Shown piece after piece: positions 50,893-60,257 of a stretch of 64,000 nucleotides of DNA. Numbering within the stretch: position 1 is the first letter of the stretch; each line of letters begins with the position of its first letter. The notes beneath the pieces were generated by a model. That model saw only the letters and a program-made list of their open reading frames with translations. It ran no database searches and was not told the origin of the DNA. The DNA is from Rhodocyclaceae bacterium (GTDB lineage Bacteria > Pseudomonadota > Gammaproteobacteria > Burkholderiales > Rhodocyclaceae), in NCBI GenBank assembly GCA_023383815.1, contig JAHDYG010000001.1:248001-312000 (forward strand). The letters run 5' to 3'. The translations under genes and the position numbers were made by a program.

Positions 50893-52575
50893 ATGCCCGA
50901 CCTGCAAGACATCGACGTACTGGTCATTGAAGCACATCCGGCCATGCGCGCGCAGCTGCGCTCGATGCTCAATGGAATCCGGGTCACGCGAGTGACGTTC
51001 GTCGCCTCGGCGCTCTCGGCCGTCGAGAAACTGCAGACTCGACAGTTTGATCTCATCCTCTGCGAGTACGCGCTCGGTCCCGGGCAGGACGGGCAGCACC
51101 TGCTCGAGGACCTGCGCACGAGACGGATCATCCCGCTCGACACGGTGTTCATCATGATCTCGGGCGAGCGCAACTACGAGCGCGTGATCGGGGCGGCCGA
51201 ACTTGCACCGAACGACTACATTCTCAAGCCCCTCACGCCCGGTACGCTGCACGAACGGATCGAACGTGCGATGCACAAACGCGATACGCTGCAACCCGTT
51301 TATCGCCTGATCGAATCTGGAGCATATCGCGAGGCAATCGAGTACTGCGAGCGCGGACAGGACGAGTTACCGCGCTATCGAACCGACTTCATGCGCCTGC
51401 GCGCCGAATTGCTCGGCGAACGCGGCCTTCATGCCAAGGCCGAGGATGCGTATCGCGAGATTCTCAGGACCCGCCACGCTCCCTGGGCGAGGCTCGGGCT
51501 TGCCAAGATGCTGTTCGCCCGCAAACAGTACGAAGATGCCGAGATGATCCTGGAAAGCCTGGTCGCCGAAAGCCGGGATTACCTGGACGCGTACGACTGG
51601 CTTGCGAAAACCCGCGAGGCGGCGGGGCGACTGCGCGAAGCGCAGGACATCCTGCTGACCGCGGTCGAGCGTTCGCCTCATCGTCTCGGTCGACTGCGCC
51701 ATCTGGGTGAAGTTGCGCAGGCCAGCGGCGATCACGCGACGGCAGAGCGCGCGTTTTCCGAAGTCGTACGCAAGGGCAAGCAGTCTGCCTTCCGCGACCC
51801 CGAAGATCACGTCCGCCTGATCAAGGCACAGCTTGAGCAGGGACACACGGCCGACGCGGCCGAAAGCCTTCGCGATCTCGAGCAATCGATGTCCGACCAG
51901 CCAGCGGGCGCCGTATGCAGCGCGTACGCCCATGCACTGCTCTGCGCAGCGAGTGGTGATCGCAAGGGGGCACGGGAAGCAATGCTGCTCGCCGCGCGCA
52001 GGCGCAGCCTGGAGGCTGACCTCTCATTGCCGCTTCAGCGCGAGATGGCCGAGACCTGTCTGGACAACCTGCTCGAAGACGAGGGCAGCGAACTGATCAC
52101 GGATCTGCTGCGACGGGCGACCGATGCGACGATGGTCGATTCCGTCCGTGAAAGCTTGCGCGCACGCGGACGCGAAGACCTCTCGATCCGCATCGAAGAG
52201 CGCCTCCACAACGAGGTCAAGGCCTACATCGCATCCGGGGCCGCGAAGGCCCATGCTGGCGACTATGATGGCGCCGTACGCGAGATGATGCAGGCCGTCC
52301 GGAAGATGCCGGGCAATCCGCACGTCACGTTCAACGCCGCCCTGGCCCTTCTTCGCCATATCGAGGAAAACGGCTGGAACGAGCGCTTTGCGACCCGCGC
52401 ACGGATGCTGATCGAACGCTACCGCATGCTCGATCCGCTGAACTCGAGGCTGGATGCGATCAATGGCCTGCTTCAGAGCCTGATGCAGCGCTATGGCATC
52501 GACCCCACCGCAATTGCAGCCACTGCAGCCTCGCGCCCGGCGTCCAGACAGATCCTTGACGGCCTGCCCGAATAG
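50893..52575 (+). CDS. TPR-containing protein with N-terminal (pseudo)receiver domain
   Basis: CheY-like fold VLVIEAHPAMRAQL...FDLILCEYALGPGQDGQHLLEDLR...YILKPLTP; tandem TPR helices thereafter. Confidence 0.88.
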   Translation: MPDLQDIDVLVIEAHPAMRAQLRSMLNGIRVTRVTFVASALSAVEKLQTRQFDLILCEYALGPGQDGQHLLEDLRTRRIIPLDTVFIMISGERNYERVIGAAELAPNDYILKPLTPGTLHERIERAMHKRDTLQPVYRLIESGAYREAIEYCERGQDELPRYRTDFMRLRAELLGERGLHAKAEDAYREILRTRHAPWARLGLAKMLFARKQYEDAEMILESLVAESRDYLDAYDWLAKTREAAGRLREAQDILLTAVERSPHRLGRLRHLGEVAQASGDHATAERAFSEVVRKGKQSAFRDPEDHVRLIKAQLEQGHTADAAESLRDLEQSMSDQPAGAVCSAYAHALLCAASGDRKGAREAMLLAARRRSLEADLSLPLQREMAETCLDNLLEDEGSELITDLLRRATDATMVDSVRESLRARGREDLSIRIEERLHNEVKAYIASGAAKAHAGDYDGAVREMMQAVRKMPGNPHVTFNAALALLRHIEENGWNERFATRARMLIERYRMLDPLNSRLDAINGLLQSLMQRYGIDPTAIAATAASRPASRQILDGLPE

Positions 52576-52578
52576 CCC

Positions 52579-52995
52579 ATGAAGCCGCACCGTACCGGCT
52601 GGCTCGCCCCGCTGTGCTTCGCCGCCGCGCTCCTGTGCGGCGACGTGTGGGCAGAGCAAGCGCAGCAGCACATCCCCGAGAACCCCTCGCACATCGTGCT
52701 GGCCGAGCGCGAGGCGACATCCGGACTGTCCGTCCCCCCGGAAGCCCTTGAAACACTGCAACTCATCAAGCGCGGCGGCCCCTTCCCCTACCGGAAGGAC
52801 GGCAGCGTGTTCCACAACCGCGAACGCCTGCTTCCGATCCGTCCAAACGCGTATTACCGCGAGTACACCGTCCGGACCCCGGGAGCACAGAACCGCGGCG
52901 CCCGACGATTGGTAGTCGGTGGCAGACCTCCGGAAGTGTTCTACTACACGGGCGATCACTACCGCAGTTTCACGCTGCTCGAAGGCTCCCCATGA
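52579..52995 (+). CDS. Secreted guanyl-specific ribonuclease (RNase Sa / barnase / N1-T1 superfamily)
   Basis: Signal peptide ending DVWA; PPEALETLQLIKRGGPFPYRKDGSVFHNRERLLP...YYREYTVRTPGAQNRGARRLV...YYTGDHYRSF resembles RNase Sa with the catalytic E, R and H present. Confidence 0.93.
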   Translation: MKPHRTGWLAPLCFAAALLCGDVWAEQAQQHIPENPSHIVLAEREATSGLSVPPEALETLQLIKRGGPFPYRKDGSVFHNRERLLPIRPNAYYREYTVRTPGAQNRGARRLVVGGRPPEVFYYTGDHYRSFTLLEGSP

Positions 52996-53420
52996 GGATG
53001 GACTCCGATCTGGCGGCGTGGCTGAAAACCATCGAGCGGTGTGGCCTGTACCGCGCTCCGGAGCAGATCATGCTGCGGCTTTCGGACGCGGCTCGCACGG
53101 CCGGCCTGAAATACTACGCCGTGGAGCTCACCGGCTGCCCGGACAAGCGCTCAGTACTTGCAGCGCTCGCCCGGGATCTGCAGCTCCCGGAATGGTTCGG
53201 GTTCAACTGGGACGCTCTCGAAGAGGTGCTCGCCGACCTCGAACCCTGCGTCATCGTCCTTCACGGCCTCGAAGACCTTGGCCGGAAGAGTCCGTGCGAC
53301 CTCGCACTCGCTCTCGATCTGTTCCGTTCGGTCGTCGACGAACAGCGGCAGTCCGGCCGTTCGATGTGGGTCTTCGTCGGGATGCAGGCCGACCCCTCGA
53401 TTCCCGCCTGCTCCGAATGA
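52992..53420 (+). CDS. Barstar-family RNase inhibitor
   Basis: LTGCPDKRSVLAALARDLQLPEWFGFNWDALEEVLADL barstar fold signature; ATGA overlap with RNase gene. Confidence 0.93.
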   Translation: MRMDSDLAAWLKTIERCGLYRAPEQIMLRLSDAARTAGLKYYAVELTGCPDKRSVLAALARDLQLPEWFGFNWDALEEVLADLEPCVIVLHGLEDLGRKSPCDLALALDLFRSVVDEQRQSGRSMWVFVGMQADPSIPACSE

Positions 53421-53854
53421 ACGCGCAGATGGCGTTCAAGCGACCGGAATCGGTCCTGGTTGTCGTCCACACCGTCGACAGGCAGGTACTGCTGCTTGAA
53501 CGGGTCCACCCACCCGGTTTCTGGCAGTCCGTCACCGGGAGCCTGGAGCCCGGGGAAACACCACTGGATGCTGCCTTGCGCGAACTCGAAGAGGAAACCG
53601 GTTTGCACGCGTGCCCTCCGGAACTTCGCGACTGGCAGCGCAGCAACCGGTTCGAGATCCGGCCCGAGTGGCGTGGACGCTACGAGCCCGACGTCACCCA
53701 CAACATCGAGCATGTGTTCAGCCTGTGCCTGCCGACCACGCAGGCCGTCCGCCTAGCCCCAGCCGAGCACCTCGATCACGCCTGGCTGCCACGCGAAGAG
53801 GCTGCTCGGCGCGTGTTCTCGTGGACCAACCGGGCCGCAATCCTCGATCTCTGA
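53417..53854 (+). CDS. nudB: Dihydroneopterin triphosphate diphosphatase
   Basis: Nudix box GSLEPGETPLDAALRELEEETGL; NudB-like N/C termini; ATGA overlap with barstar gene. Confidence 0.9.
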   Translation: MNAQMAFKRPESVLVVVHTVDRQVLLLERVHPPGFWQSVTGSLEPGETPLDAALRELEEETGLHACPPELRDWQRSNRFEIRPEWRGRYEPDVTHNIEHVFSLCLPTTQAVRLAPAEHLDHAWLPREEAARRVFSWTNRAAILDL

Positions 53855-53879
53855 CCCGCATCTCCCGCTCTGCTCAGGC

Positions 53880-55115
53880 TCAGCCCCCCGCCCACATCGC
53901 ATCCAGATCGGCGAAGTTCCACTTCTCGCGCGGCTCCACGGCGATGATGCGATCCTTGCAGCTTCGATGCGCCAGATCGATCGTCTCCGTCGGAATCCTG
54001 CTTCCAGAGCGCAGGGCATAAAAGGCCTTCACGCGCGGTGCGAGCGACGCACCTGCGTTCTGTTCCGTAACGACTGCAATCCGCTCCGAGGCGAGACGCA
54101 CGAGGCTGCCCACCGGATAGATGCCCACGCATTTCACGAAGGCATGGAACACGGCGCGATCGAGGTGCCCACGCGTCCACTCCTCCATCCGACGCAAGGA
54201 CATCGAGGGATCCCATCCTGACTTGTAGGGGCGGTTGGACGTGATCGCATCATAGATATCGCACACCGCCCCCATGCGGGCAAACAGACTCAGCGTGTTT
54301 CCGTCCAGCGCGTCCGGGTACCCGGTGCCGTCGAGCTTCTCGTGGTGATGCAGGCAGACATCCACGGTCACCGGGTCGCAGTCCGATGCACGACGGACGA
54401 TCTCGGCACCGGCACGCGGGTGACGCCGGATGACCGCGAACTCGGCGTCGGTCAGCTTGCCCGGCTTGTTGAGAATCTCCAGCGGCACCATGGCCTTGCC
54501 CATGTCGTGCAACAGTCCGGCCACGCCCGCCTGCCGGACGGCAGGCTCATCAAAGCGGAGTTCCCGCGCAAGGGCAACCATCAACGAACACACCGACACC
54601 GAGTGCAGGTACGTGTATTCATCCGCCGTTTTCAGCCGGGCGAGGCTGATCAGCGAAGTGGCATTGCGAGCGATCGAGGCCGTGATGCTCTCGACCAGGT
54701 CATGGACCGCGTCCATCTCGACCACGCGTCCCAGGCGGGACTCCTGGAACATCGACTCCACCACGGCCTTGCCCGCCTTCAGGACGCGTCGGGCGCGCGC
54801 GCATTCCTCGGCGAACCCGGCCTGCCCGGACTCCCGCACCTCCACCCCGCGCAATGCGGCCGGTGCCTGATCTGCCTCGGCCACATTGGTATCCGCAACC
54901 GCGTCCTCGTCGGCAAGCGACCCCGCCACGTCGAGTCCGCGATCCGTGTCGATCAACAGCTCGCGGATCGCACTGACCCGGATCGCCGCAAGATCGACCG
55001 GATCATCAAGCGCGAAACGGCTTCGCCAGAAGGGATGCTCGAGCCATGACCCGCAGAACTCATGAATGAACATGCCGATCCGAACGTCGGCCACGACAAT
55101 ACGCTTGATCATCAA
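53880..55115 (-). CDS. HD-GYP domain c-di-GMP phosphodiesterase (with DUF3391-type N-terminus)
   Basis: GLLHDMGKAMVPLEILNKPGKL ... HHEKLDGTGYP. Confidence 0.9.
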   Translation of the reverse strand: MMIKRIVVADVRIGMFIHEFCGSWLEHPFWRSRFALDDPVDLAAIRVSAIRELLIDTDRGLDVAGSLADEDAVADTNVAEADQAPAALRGVEVRESGQAGFAEECARARRVLKAGKAVVESMFQESRLGRVVEMDAVHDLVESITASIARNATSLISLARLKTADEYTYLHSVSVCSLMVALARELRFDEPAVRQAGVAGLLHDMGKAMVPLEILNKPGKLTDAEFAVIRRHPRAGAEIVRRASDCDPVTVDVCLHHHEKLDGTGYPDALDGNTLSLFARMGAVCDIYDAITSNRPYKSGWDPSMSLRRMEEWTRGHLDRAVFHAFVKCVGIYPVGSLVRLASERIAVVTEQNAGASLAPRVKAFYALRSGSRIPTETIDLAHRSCKDRIIAVEPREKWNFADLDAMWAGG

Positions 55116-55250
55116 CTCTTCGCCGGAACACCGTTCGTTTCGATCGAACCGTATCCTTCACGCTCACGGGTGCCTCATCAGCGATCGATTATACATGCTC
55201 GAATGGATCCAGAATCTGGAATTGGTCGCGCAATCCGGCAGTCGCTCCCA

Positions 55251-55469
55251 TCATTCGATCCGCGAGGCGGAACGCATCAGCCGCAGCGCAATCCCGACTC
55301 CAAGCAGTCCATTGGCCAGCGCGAATCCGGCCAGCACGGCCTGGACTCCGAAGGGCCACTCGCGGGCATGGAGGACAAATGCGATCCCCGAAGAGAGCAC
55401 GTTGAGTATGATCATGATCCAGAAGAGCGGATTGCGCGGTTGAAAGAGCCTGGCAATCTTCATGTTCAT
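55251..55469 (-). CDS. Small two-TM membrane protein
   Basis: MNMKIARLFQPRNPLFWIMIILNVLSSGIAFVLHAREWPFGVQAVLAGFALANGLLGVGIALRLMR. Confidence 0.55.
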   Translation of the reverse strand: MNMKIARLFQPRNPLFWIMIILNVLSSGIAFVLHAREWPFGVQAVLAGFALANGLLGVGIALRLMRSASRIE

Positions 55470-55497
55470 TCGTTCCGTCTCGTCCGGGATTCGTTCG

Positions 55498-56313
55498 ATG
55501 CCGAGATTCTGCGCCAACCTTAGCATGCTGTTCACCGAGCACGCATGGCTCGACCGCTTCCAGGCCGCAGCCGATGCGGGCTTCAAGGCGGTCGAGATCC
55601 AGTTTCCGTATGACTGGCCACCCGAAGTCCTGGCGCAACGATGCCACCAGGCCGGCCTCCAGCTCGTGCTCCACAACCTTCCAGCCGGAAACTGGGAAGC
55701 GGGAGATCGTGGCATTGCCTGCGATCCCGCACGCAGGGCGGAATTCGAACTGGGCGTCGAACAGGCCATTCGCTACGCGCTTGCGCTCGGCTGCACGCAG
55801 CTGAACTGCCTTTCCGGAATTCCTCCTCCCACAGTACCCGAGCGCGTCGCCCAGGAGACATTCGTCGCGAATCTCCGGCTGGCAGCCCGGGCACTGCACC
55901 CGGCAGGAATCCGCCTCCTGATCGAGCCCATCAACCGCCGTGACGTTCCCGGCTTCTTTCTGGAGCGCATCGGACAGGCCGCCCGCATCGCCGACGCCGT
56001 TGCAGCCGAGAATCTGTTCATCCAGCTCGACGTCTACCATGCCCAGCGCACCGAAGGAGAATTGACTGCGACACTCGCCGAACATCTGTCCAGGATCGCC
56101 CACATCCAGGTCGCCGACAACCCCGGACGCCACGAACCCGGAAGCGGCGAGATCAACTACCGCTACCTGTTCGAACAGATCGACCGCCTGGGCTACAGCG
56201 GCTGGATCGGCTGCGAGTACCGTCCGCTCGGCGCGACGCGAGCCGGACTCGGCTGGATCGAGCAACTGGCCCGCGCGTCAGACGTTCACAGCCGGCCGGG
56301 AGCGCGCCCGTGA
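55498..56313 (+). CDS. hyi: Hydroxypyruvate isomerase family (TIM-barrel)
   Basis: MPRFCANLSMLFTEHAWLDRFQAAADAGFKAVEIQFPYDW; LLIEPINRRDVPGFFL. Confidence 0.9.
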   Translation: MPRFCANLSMLFTEHAWLDRFQAAADAGFKAVEIQFPYDWPPEVLAQRCHQAGLQLVLHNLPAGNWEAGDRGIACDPARRAEFELGVEQAIRYALALGCTQLNCLSGIPPPTVPERVAQETFVANLRLAARALHPAGIRLLIEPINRRDVPGFFLERIGQAARIADAVAAENLFIQLDVYHAQRTEGELTATLAEHLSRIAHIQVADNPGRHEPGSGEINYRYLFEQIDRLGYSGWIGCEYRPLGATRAGLGWIEQLARASDVHSRPGARP

Positions 56314-57587
56314 CCTCCCTGCGCGCCACACTCGAGCCACGCGAACTGTTGCGCCGTATGTTCGATGCTGCTATCGACAGCGCTCGCCCCGACCGCTGTC
56401 TTCCTGCGTGGCTTCCCGAGCCCCCCAACGGACGCACCATCGTGGTGGGCGCCGGCAAGGCCTCCGCCGCCATGGCCAGAACGCTGGAAGCCCATTGGCG
56501 TGGTCCACTTTCGGGTCTCGTGGTGACGCGTTATGGTCATGCGGTCGACTGCCGCCACATCGAGGTCGTCGAAGCGGCCCACCCGGTCCCGAACCAGGCT
56601 GGAATGAGTGCCGCGCAGCGCATGCTGCACATGGTCAGTGGCTTGAACGCACATGATCTGGTGATCGCGCTCGTCTCGGGCGGAGGATCCGCGCTGCTCC
56701 CTCTGCCCGCGCGCGGCATCGCACTTTCCGACAAGCAGGCCCTGAGCAGGGAACTGCTGCGTTGCGGAGCCACGATTCGCGAGATCAATTGCGTGCGGCG
56801 CCACCTTTCTGCGATCAAGGGGGGAAGACTTGCAGCCGCTGCGCATCCCGCACGGGTAGTAACCCTCCTGATTTCCGACGTTGCGGGTGACGATCCCGTC
56901 GACATCGCCTCGGGACCGACCGTCGGCGATCCAAGCACCTGCCGCGACGCGCTCGACATCCTTGCGCGCCATGCAATCGCAGTCTCGCCAGTGGTGCGCC
57001 ACCATCTCGAGTCAGGCGCCGGGGAAACGGTCAAGCCCGATGATCCGAGGCTTGCGCACAGTGAGAGCCGACTCGTCGCGACCCCGATGCTCGCCCTGGA
57101 AGCCGCAGCCACGGCGGCCCGGGTCTGTGGCGTCCACCCCCTGATCCTCAGCGACGCGATCGAGGGTGAAGCGCGCGAAGTCGGAACGGTCCTTGCCGCC
57201 CTCGCACGCCACTCGTCACGGCACGGACAGCCCGCGGCAGCGCCCTGCGTCCTGCTGTCCGGTGGCGAGACGACGGTAACCGTGCGCAACCAGGGCCGCG
57301 GCGGGCGCAATGTCGAGTTCCTGCTGTCACTTGCAGTCGGACTCGACGGACTCCAGGGGGTCTGGGCGCTTGCGGGCGACACCGATGGCGTTGACGGTAC
57401 GGAAGCAACCGCGGGCGCCATCGTCACTCCCGACACCCTTGCACGTGCCCGGGTTCGCGAAATGAGGCCCCTCGATTTTCTCGACCGCAACGACGCACAC
57501 TCCTTTTTTTCTGCACTGGGCGACGAGATTGTGACCGGTCCCACCCTCACGAACGTCAACGACTTCCGCGCGATTCTGGTCGTCTGA
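56310..57587 (+). CDS. Glycerate 2-kinase (type II / TtuD family)
   Basis: GTG start overlapping hyi stop; VVGAGKASAAMARTLE, EAAHPVPNQAGMSAAQRML, LVSGGGSALLPLPA. Confidence 0.92.
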   Translation: MTSLRATLEPRELLRRMFDAAIDSARPDRCLPAWLPEPPNGRTIVVGAGKASAAMARTLEAHWRGPLSGLVVTRYGHAVDCRHIEVVEAAHPVPNQAGMSAAQRMLHMVSGLNAHDLVIALVSGGGSALLPLPARGIALSDKQALSRELLRCGATIREINCVRRHLSAIKGGRLAAAAHPARVVTLLISDVAGDDPVDIASGPTVGDPSTCRDALDILARHAIAVSPVVRHHLESGAGETVKPDDPRLAHSESRLVATPMLALEAAATAARVCGVHPLILSDAIEGEAREVGTVLAALARHSSRHGQPAAAPCVLLSGGETTVTVRNQGRGGRNVEFLLSLAVGLDGLQGVWALAGDTDGVDGTEATAGAIVTPDTLARARVREMRPLDFLDRNDAHSFFSALGDEIVTGPTLTNVNDFRAILVV

Positions 57588-57724
57588 CCCCTCGATGATC
57601 ACCCCGCGCTCGGCCTTCGGGCGCCGGCCGGGTTCAAGCGCGTCCGCGGCACCTTCGGCGGCACGCGGAACCGGATGGGACCGTTCGGCGTCCTATTCGC
57701 AGCACCTGGCGAGAGGAGCCTCAG

Positions 57725-58873
57725 ATGGATGCACGCCCGGAACGTCCAGTCACGGACGCCGCCTTCGAGGAAACCGCCGAACGCTTCGTCGCCTCGCGCC
57801 TTCCCGAGATCCTCGCCGAGATCACGACAACCCTACGAAGCGTCCGACGCGGTATCACGCGCTGCGGACTTCTCGTGTGCAGCGCCGACGGGACGCACGT
57901 GCGAAGCTGGTCGGACAGCAACGGGCAGGTAATCGAATGCCCACCCGCCCATTGCACCATCGAACCGGGGAGCGTGCTCGCACGTGCCCGTCAGGAGCCA
58001 GACCAAGGCGTGCATCCAAGCACTCGCGACAGATTCCTCGAGTGGTGTTCGGGCGACGCTCATCGCACCCTGCTGGTTCTCTCGGTGCGCGGAGCAAACG
58101 AGTACTACGGCTATCTCGTGATCGAAACCGGATCAGCGGATCGATCCCGGAAGGCACACGACGCACTGCAGTCAGCGGCCTTGCCAGCGTGGGCCAGGCT
58201 GGCTGCGAACGCCGTAGGCGGTGCAATCCGGACAATACGGATGCTGGTCGGTGCGGTACGCTTTGCCCGTGACTTCACGCTGATGCGCGACCGGGAGACC
58301 GGCGAACATCAGCTGCGCCTGGGTGCCTATCTCCAGGTGCTGGCCGACGAAATGCGCTCTGCCCGCGATCTGTCCGAAGGCCTTGCGCGCGAGCTCACCC
58401 TGTTCGGCCCGCTTCACGACATCGGCAAGATCGGGATCGCCGACGACGTACTGCTCAAGCCTGGCCGCTTCGACGAAGCCGAATGGATTGCGATGAAGCG
58501 TCACGTCGACAAGGGCCGCGCCCTCGTCCGCCACATGAGCCAGGATCTGTCACTGGAGGGCATGCCTGGCTTGGAGACACTCGCTTCGGTCGTGGCGCAT
58601 CATCACGAGTACCTCGATGGAAGCGGGTATCCGGAAGGTTTGCGTGCATCGGACATCCCGCTGGCGTCACGGATGGTCACGGTCGTCGACATCTTCGACG
58701 CGCTGACCTGCATCCGCCCATACAAGCGTTCCTGGCAGATCGACGAAGCCTTTGCGCACCTGGAAGGGCTCTCGGGCGACAAGATCGACCGCGACTGCTT
58801 TCGCGCAATGCACGCTGCGCGCACCCGATTTGGCGAAATCTGGCGGTCGTTTCACCCGCACCCGGCCACTTAG
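57725..58873 (+). CDS. HD-GYP domain phosphodiesterase with N-terminal GAF-like region
   Basis: FGPLHDIGKIGIADDVLLKPGRF ... HHHEYLDGSGYPEGL. Confidence 0.9.
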   Translation: MDARPERPVTDAAFEETAERFVASRLPEILAEITTTLRSVRRGITRCGLLVCSADGTHVRSWSDSNGQVIECPPAHCTIEPGSVLARARQEPDQGVHPSTRDRFLEWCSGDAHRTLLVLSVRGANEYYGYLVIETGSADRSRKAHDALQSAALPAWARLAANAVGGAIRTIRMLVGAVRFARDFTLMRDRETGEHQLRLGAYLQVLADEMRSARDLSEGLARELTLFGPLHDIGKIGIADDVLLKPGRFDEAEWIAMKRHVDKGRALVRHMSQDLSLEGMPGLETLASVVAHHHEYLDGSGYPEGLRASDIPLASRMVTVVDIFDALTCIRPYKRSWQIDEAFAHLEGLSGDKIDRDCFRAMHAARTRFGEIWRSFHPHPAT

Positions 58874-58916
58874 GCAGGTCGGGCCGCCCTCCGCAGCCGA
58901 TCCGGCCCAATCGCCT

Positions 58917-60026
58917 TCATAGCTCATCTGCGGGAATCGGCCTGCCGGTCAGAAATCCCTGAATCAGCTTGAATCCCATCGTCCGGCACAGCTCTGCCTC
59001 GGGCTCCTGCTCGACGCCTTCGGCCAGCGGCACCGAACCGACCTCCAGCACCATCTTCACGAGGTCCGCGAGCAGGTGTTGCTTACGATCATTGGCAAGA
59101 TGGATGCCATGCACGAGTCCGATATCGAATTTCACGAAATCCGGCGGCGAATCACCCAGCTCGCTCAATCTGGCCTGCCCGGCGCCGAAGTCGTCAAACG
59201 CAAAACGTACGCCGATCTCATGCAGCGCAGTGGTCAACTCAGCAAGCCTTGATGTTTCCGTGATCGCCGTTTCATGAATCTCCACGATCAGATCGAGATC
59301 GGGCATCTGCTTGCGCACGACCGCCAACGAGCGGAAGAACTCCTGATCGAAGGTCTCCTTCGGATGCGTGTTCACGAACAGCGGATAGCCATGCAGGCGC
59401 GGTGCGATCGAACAGATCCCGTACTTGCGGAATGCCGCGCTGAGATCGACCTCGCGATCGAGCGCACCGGCCAGCTCGAACAACCGCATCGGCATCTCAG
59501 GCAACAGCGGGTGATTGGCCCGCCCAAGCAACTCATAGGCAAAGATCGATCGATCATGTGCATGCACGATCGGCTGGGCAGCTCCGGTCAATCCATGCCC
59601 GTCGAGCAGATCCAGGAACTCGGCCTCGTTCGGCACGAAAAGCTCGGACAGGGTCATATCGGAAGGCATCAGCACGGTACGCAGGGAATCATCCGGCTGA
59701 AACCGGAACTGCTCCGACTGGTGGCGACGCAAGCGGAACTCGGCAGTCCCGAAATGCAGAATGTCGTTGTCCGCAAGCAGACACGAACCGACGAGTTGCG
59801 TGCGGTTCACGAAACTTCCGTTCGTGCTGTTGAGATCCGTAAGACGCAGGCGTCCACTGATGTCGGGCGTCAGCATCGCGTGGTGCCGGCTCAATCCCCG
59901 GGTTGCAAGCACCAGATCGTTGTCGGGATCCCGCCCGATGCGAAACGGCATCTGGCCGATAGGGTGGGCGACGCGTGAGCCATCAGCGGCGACCGACTCG
60001 AGAAACCACAGTCTTTCCACACGCAT
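58917..60026 (-). CDS. FHA domain-EAL domain protein (c-di-GMP phosphodiesterase)
   Basis: FHA: FRIGRDPDNDLVLATRGLSRHHAML...LTDLNSTNGSFVN; EAL: YELLGR, EIHETAIT, FAFDDFGAG, VKFDI, LAEGVE, IQGFLTGRP. Confidence 0.9.
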   Translation of the reverse strand: MRVERLWFLESVAADGSRVAHPIGQMPFRIGRDPDNDLVLATRGLSRHHAMLTPDISGRLRLTDLNSTNGSFVNRTQLVGSCLLADNDILHFGTAEFRLRRHQSEQFRFQPDDSLRTVLMPSDMTLSELFVPNEAEFLDLLDGHGLTGAAQPIVHAHDRSIFAYELLGRANHPLLPEMPMRLFELAGALDREVDLSAAFRKYGICSIAPRLHGYPLFVNTHPKETFDQEFFRSLAVVRKQMPDLDLIVEIHETAITETSRLAELTTALHEIGVRFAFDDFGAGQARLSELGDSPPDFVKFDIGLVHGIHLANDRKQHLLADLVKMVLEVGSVPLAEGVEQEPEAELCRTMGFKLIQGFLTGRPIPADEL

Positions 60027-60227
60027 CTCCCGCAGGCTTCGGTCAAGCGGTGGAACATCCCTTGAACAAGGGGCGCCAGCACCAACCAGAGTATGACAAA
60101 TCCCGCTTCCGGCGTGGAGCGTTCACAGGTCTTTTCCACACCGCCACCGATTATCCGACAATGACAAGTCACAGGGCAACCAGACGCTGGATCGCGATGC
60201 CATGCACAGCCTGACACCAGGGTTTAC

Positions 60228-60251
60228 ATTCTATTTATCTAGTTTTATAGT
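60228..60251 (+). promoter_or_regulatory. AT-rich element 1, candidate ArsR operator
   Basis: ATTCTATTTATCTAGTTTTATAGT just upstream of the ArsR start; 20/24 identical to element 2. Confidence 0.55.
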
Positions 60252-60257
60252 TATTCT

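Noticed and set aside
55189-56265. 358-aa minus-strand ORF across hyi
   Set aside because: Antisense to the well-supported hyi gene.
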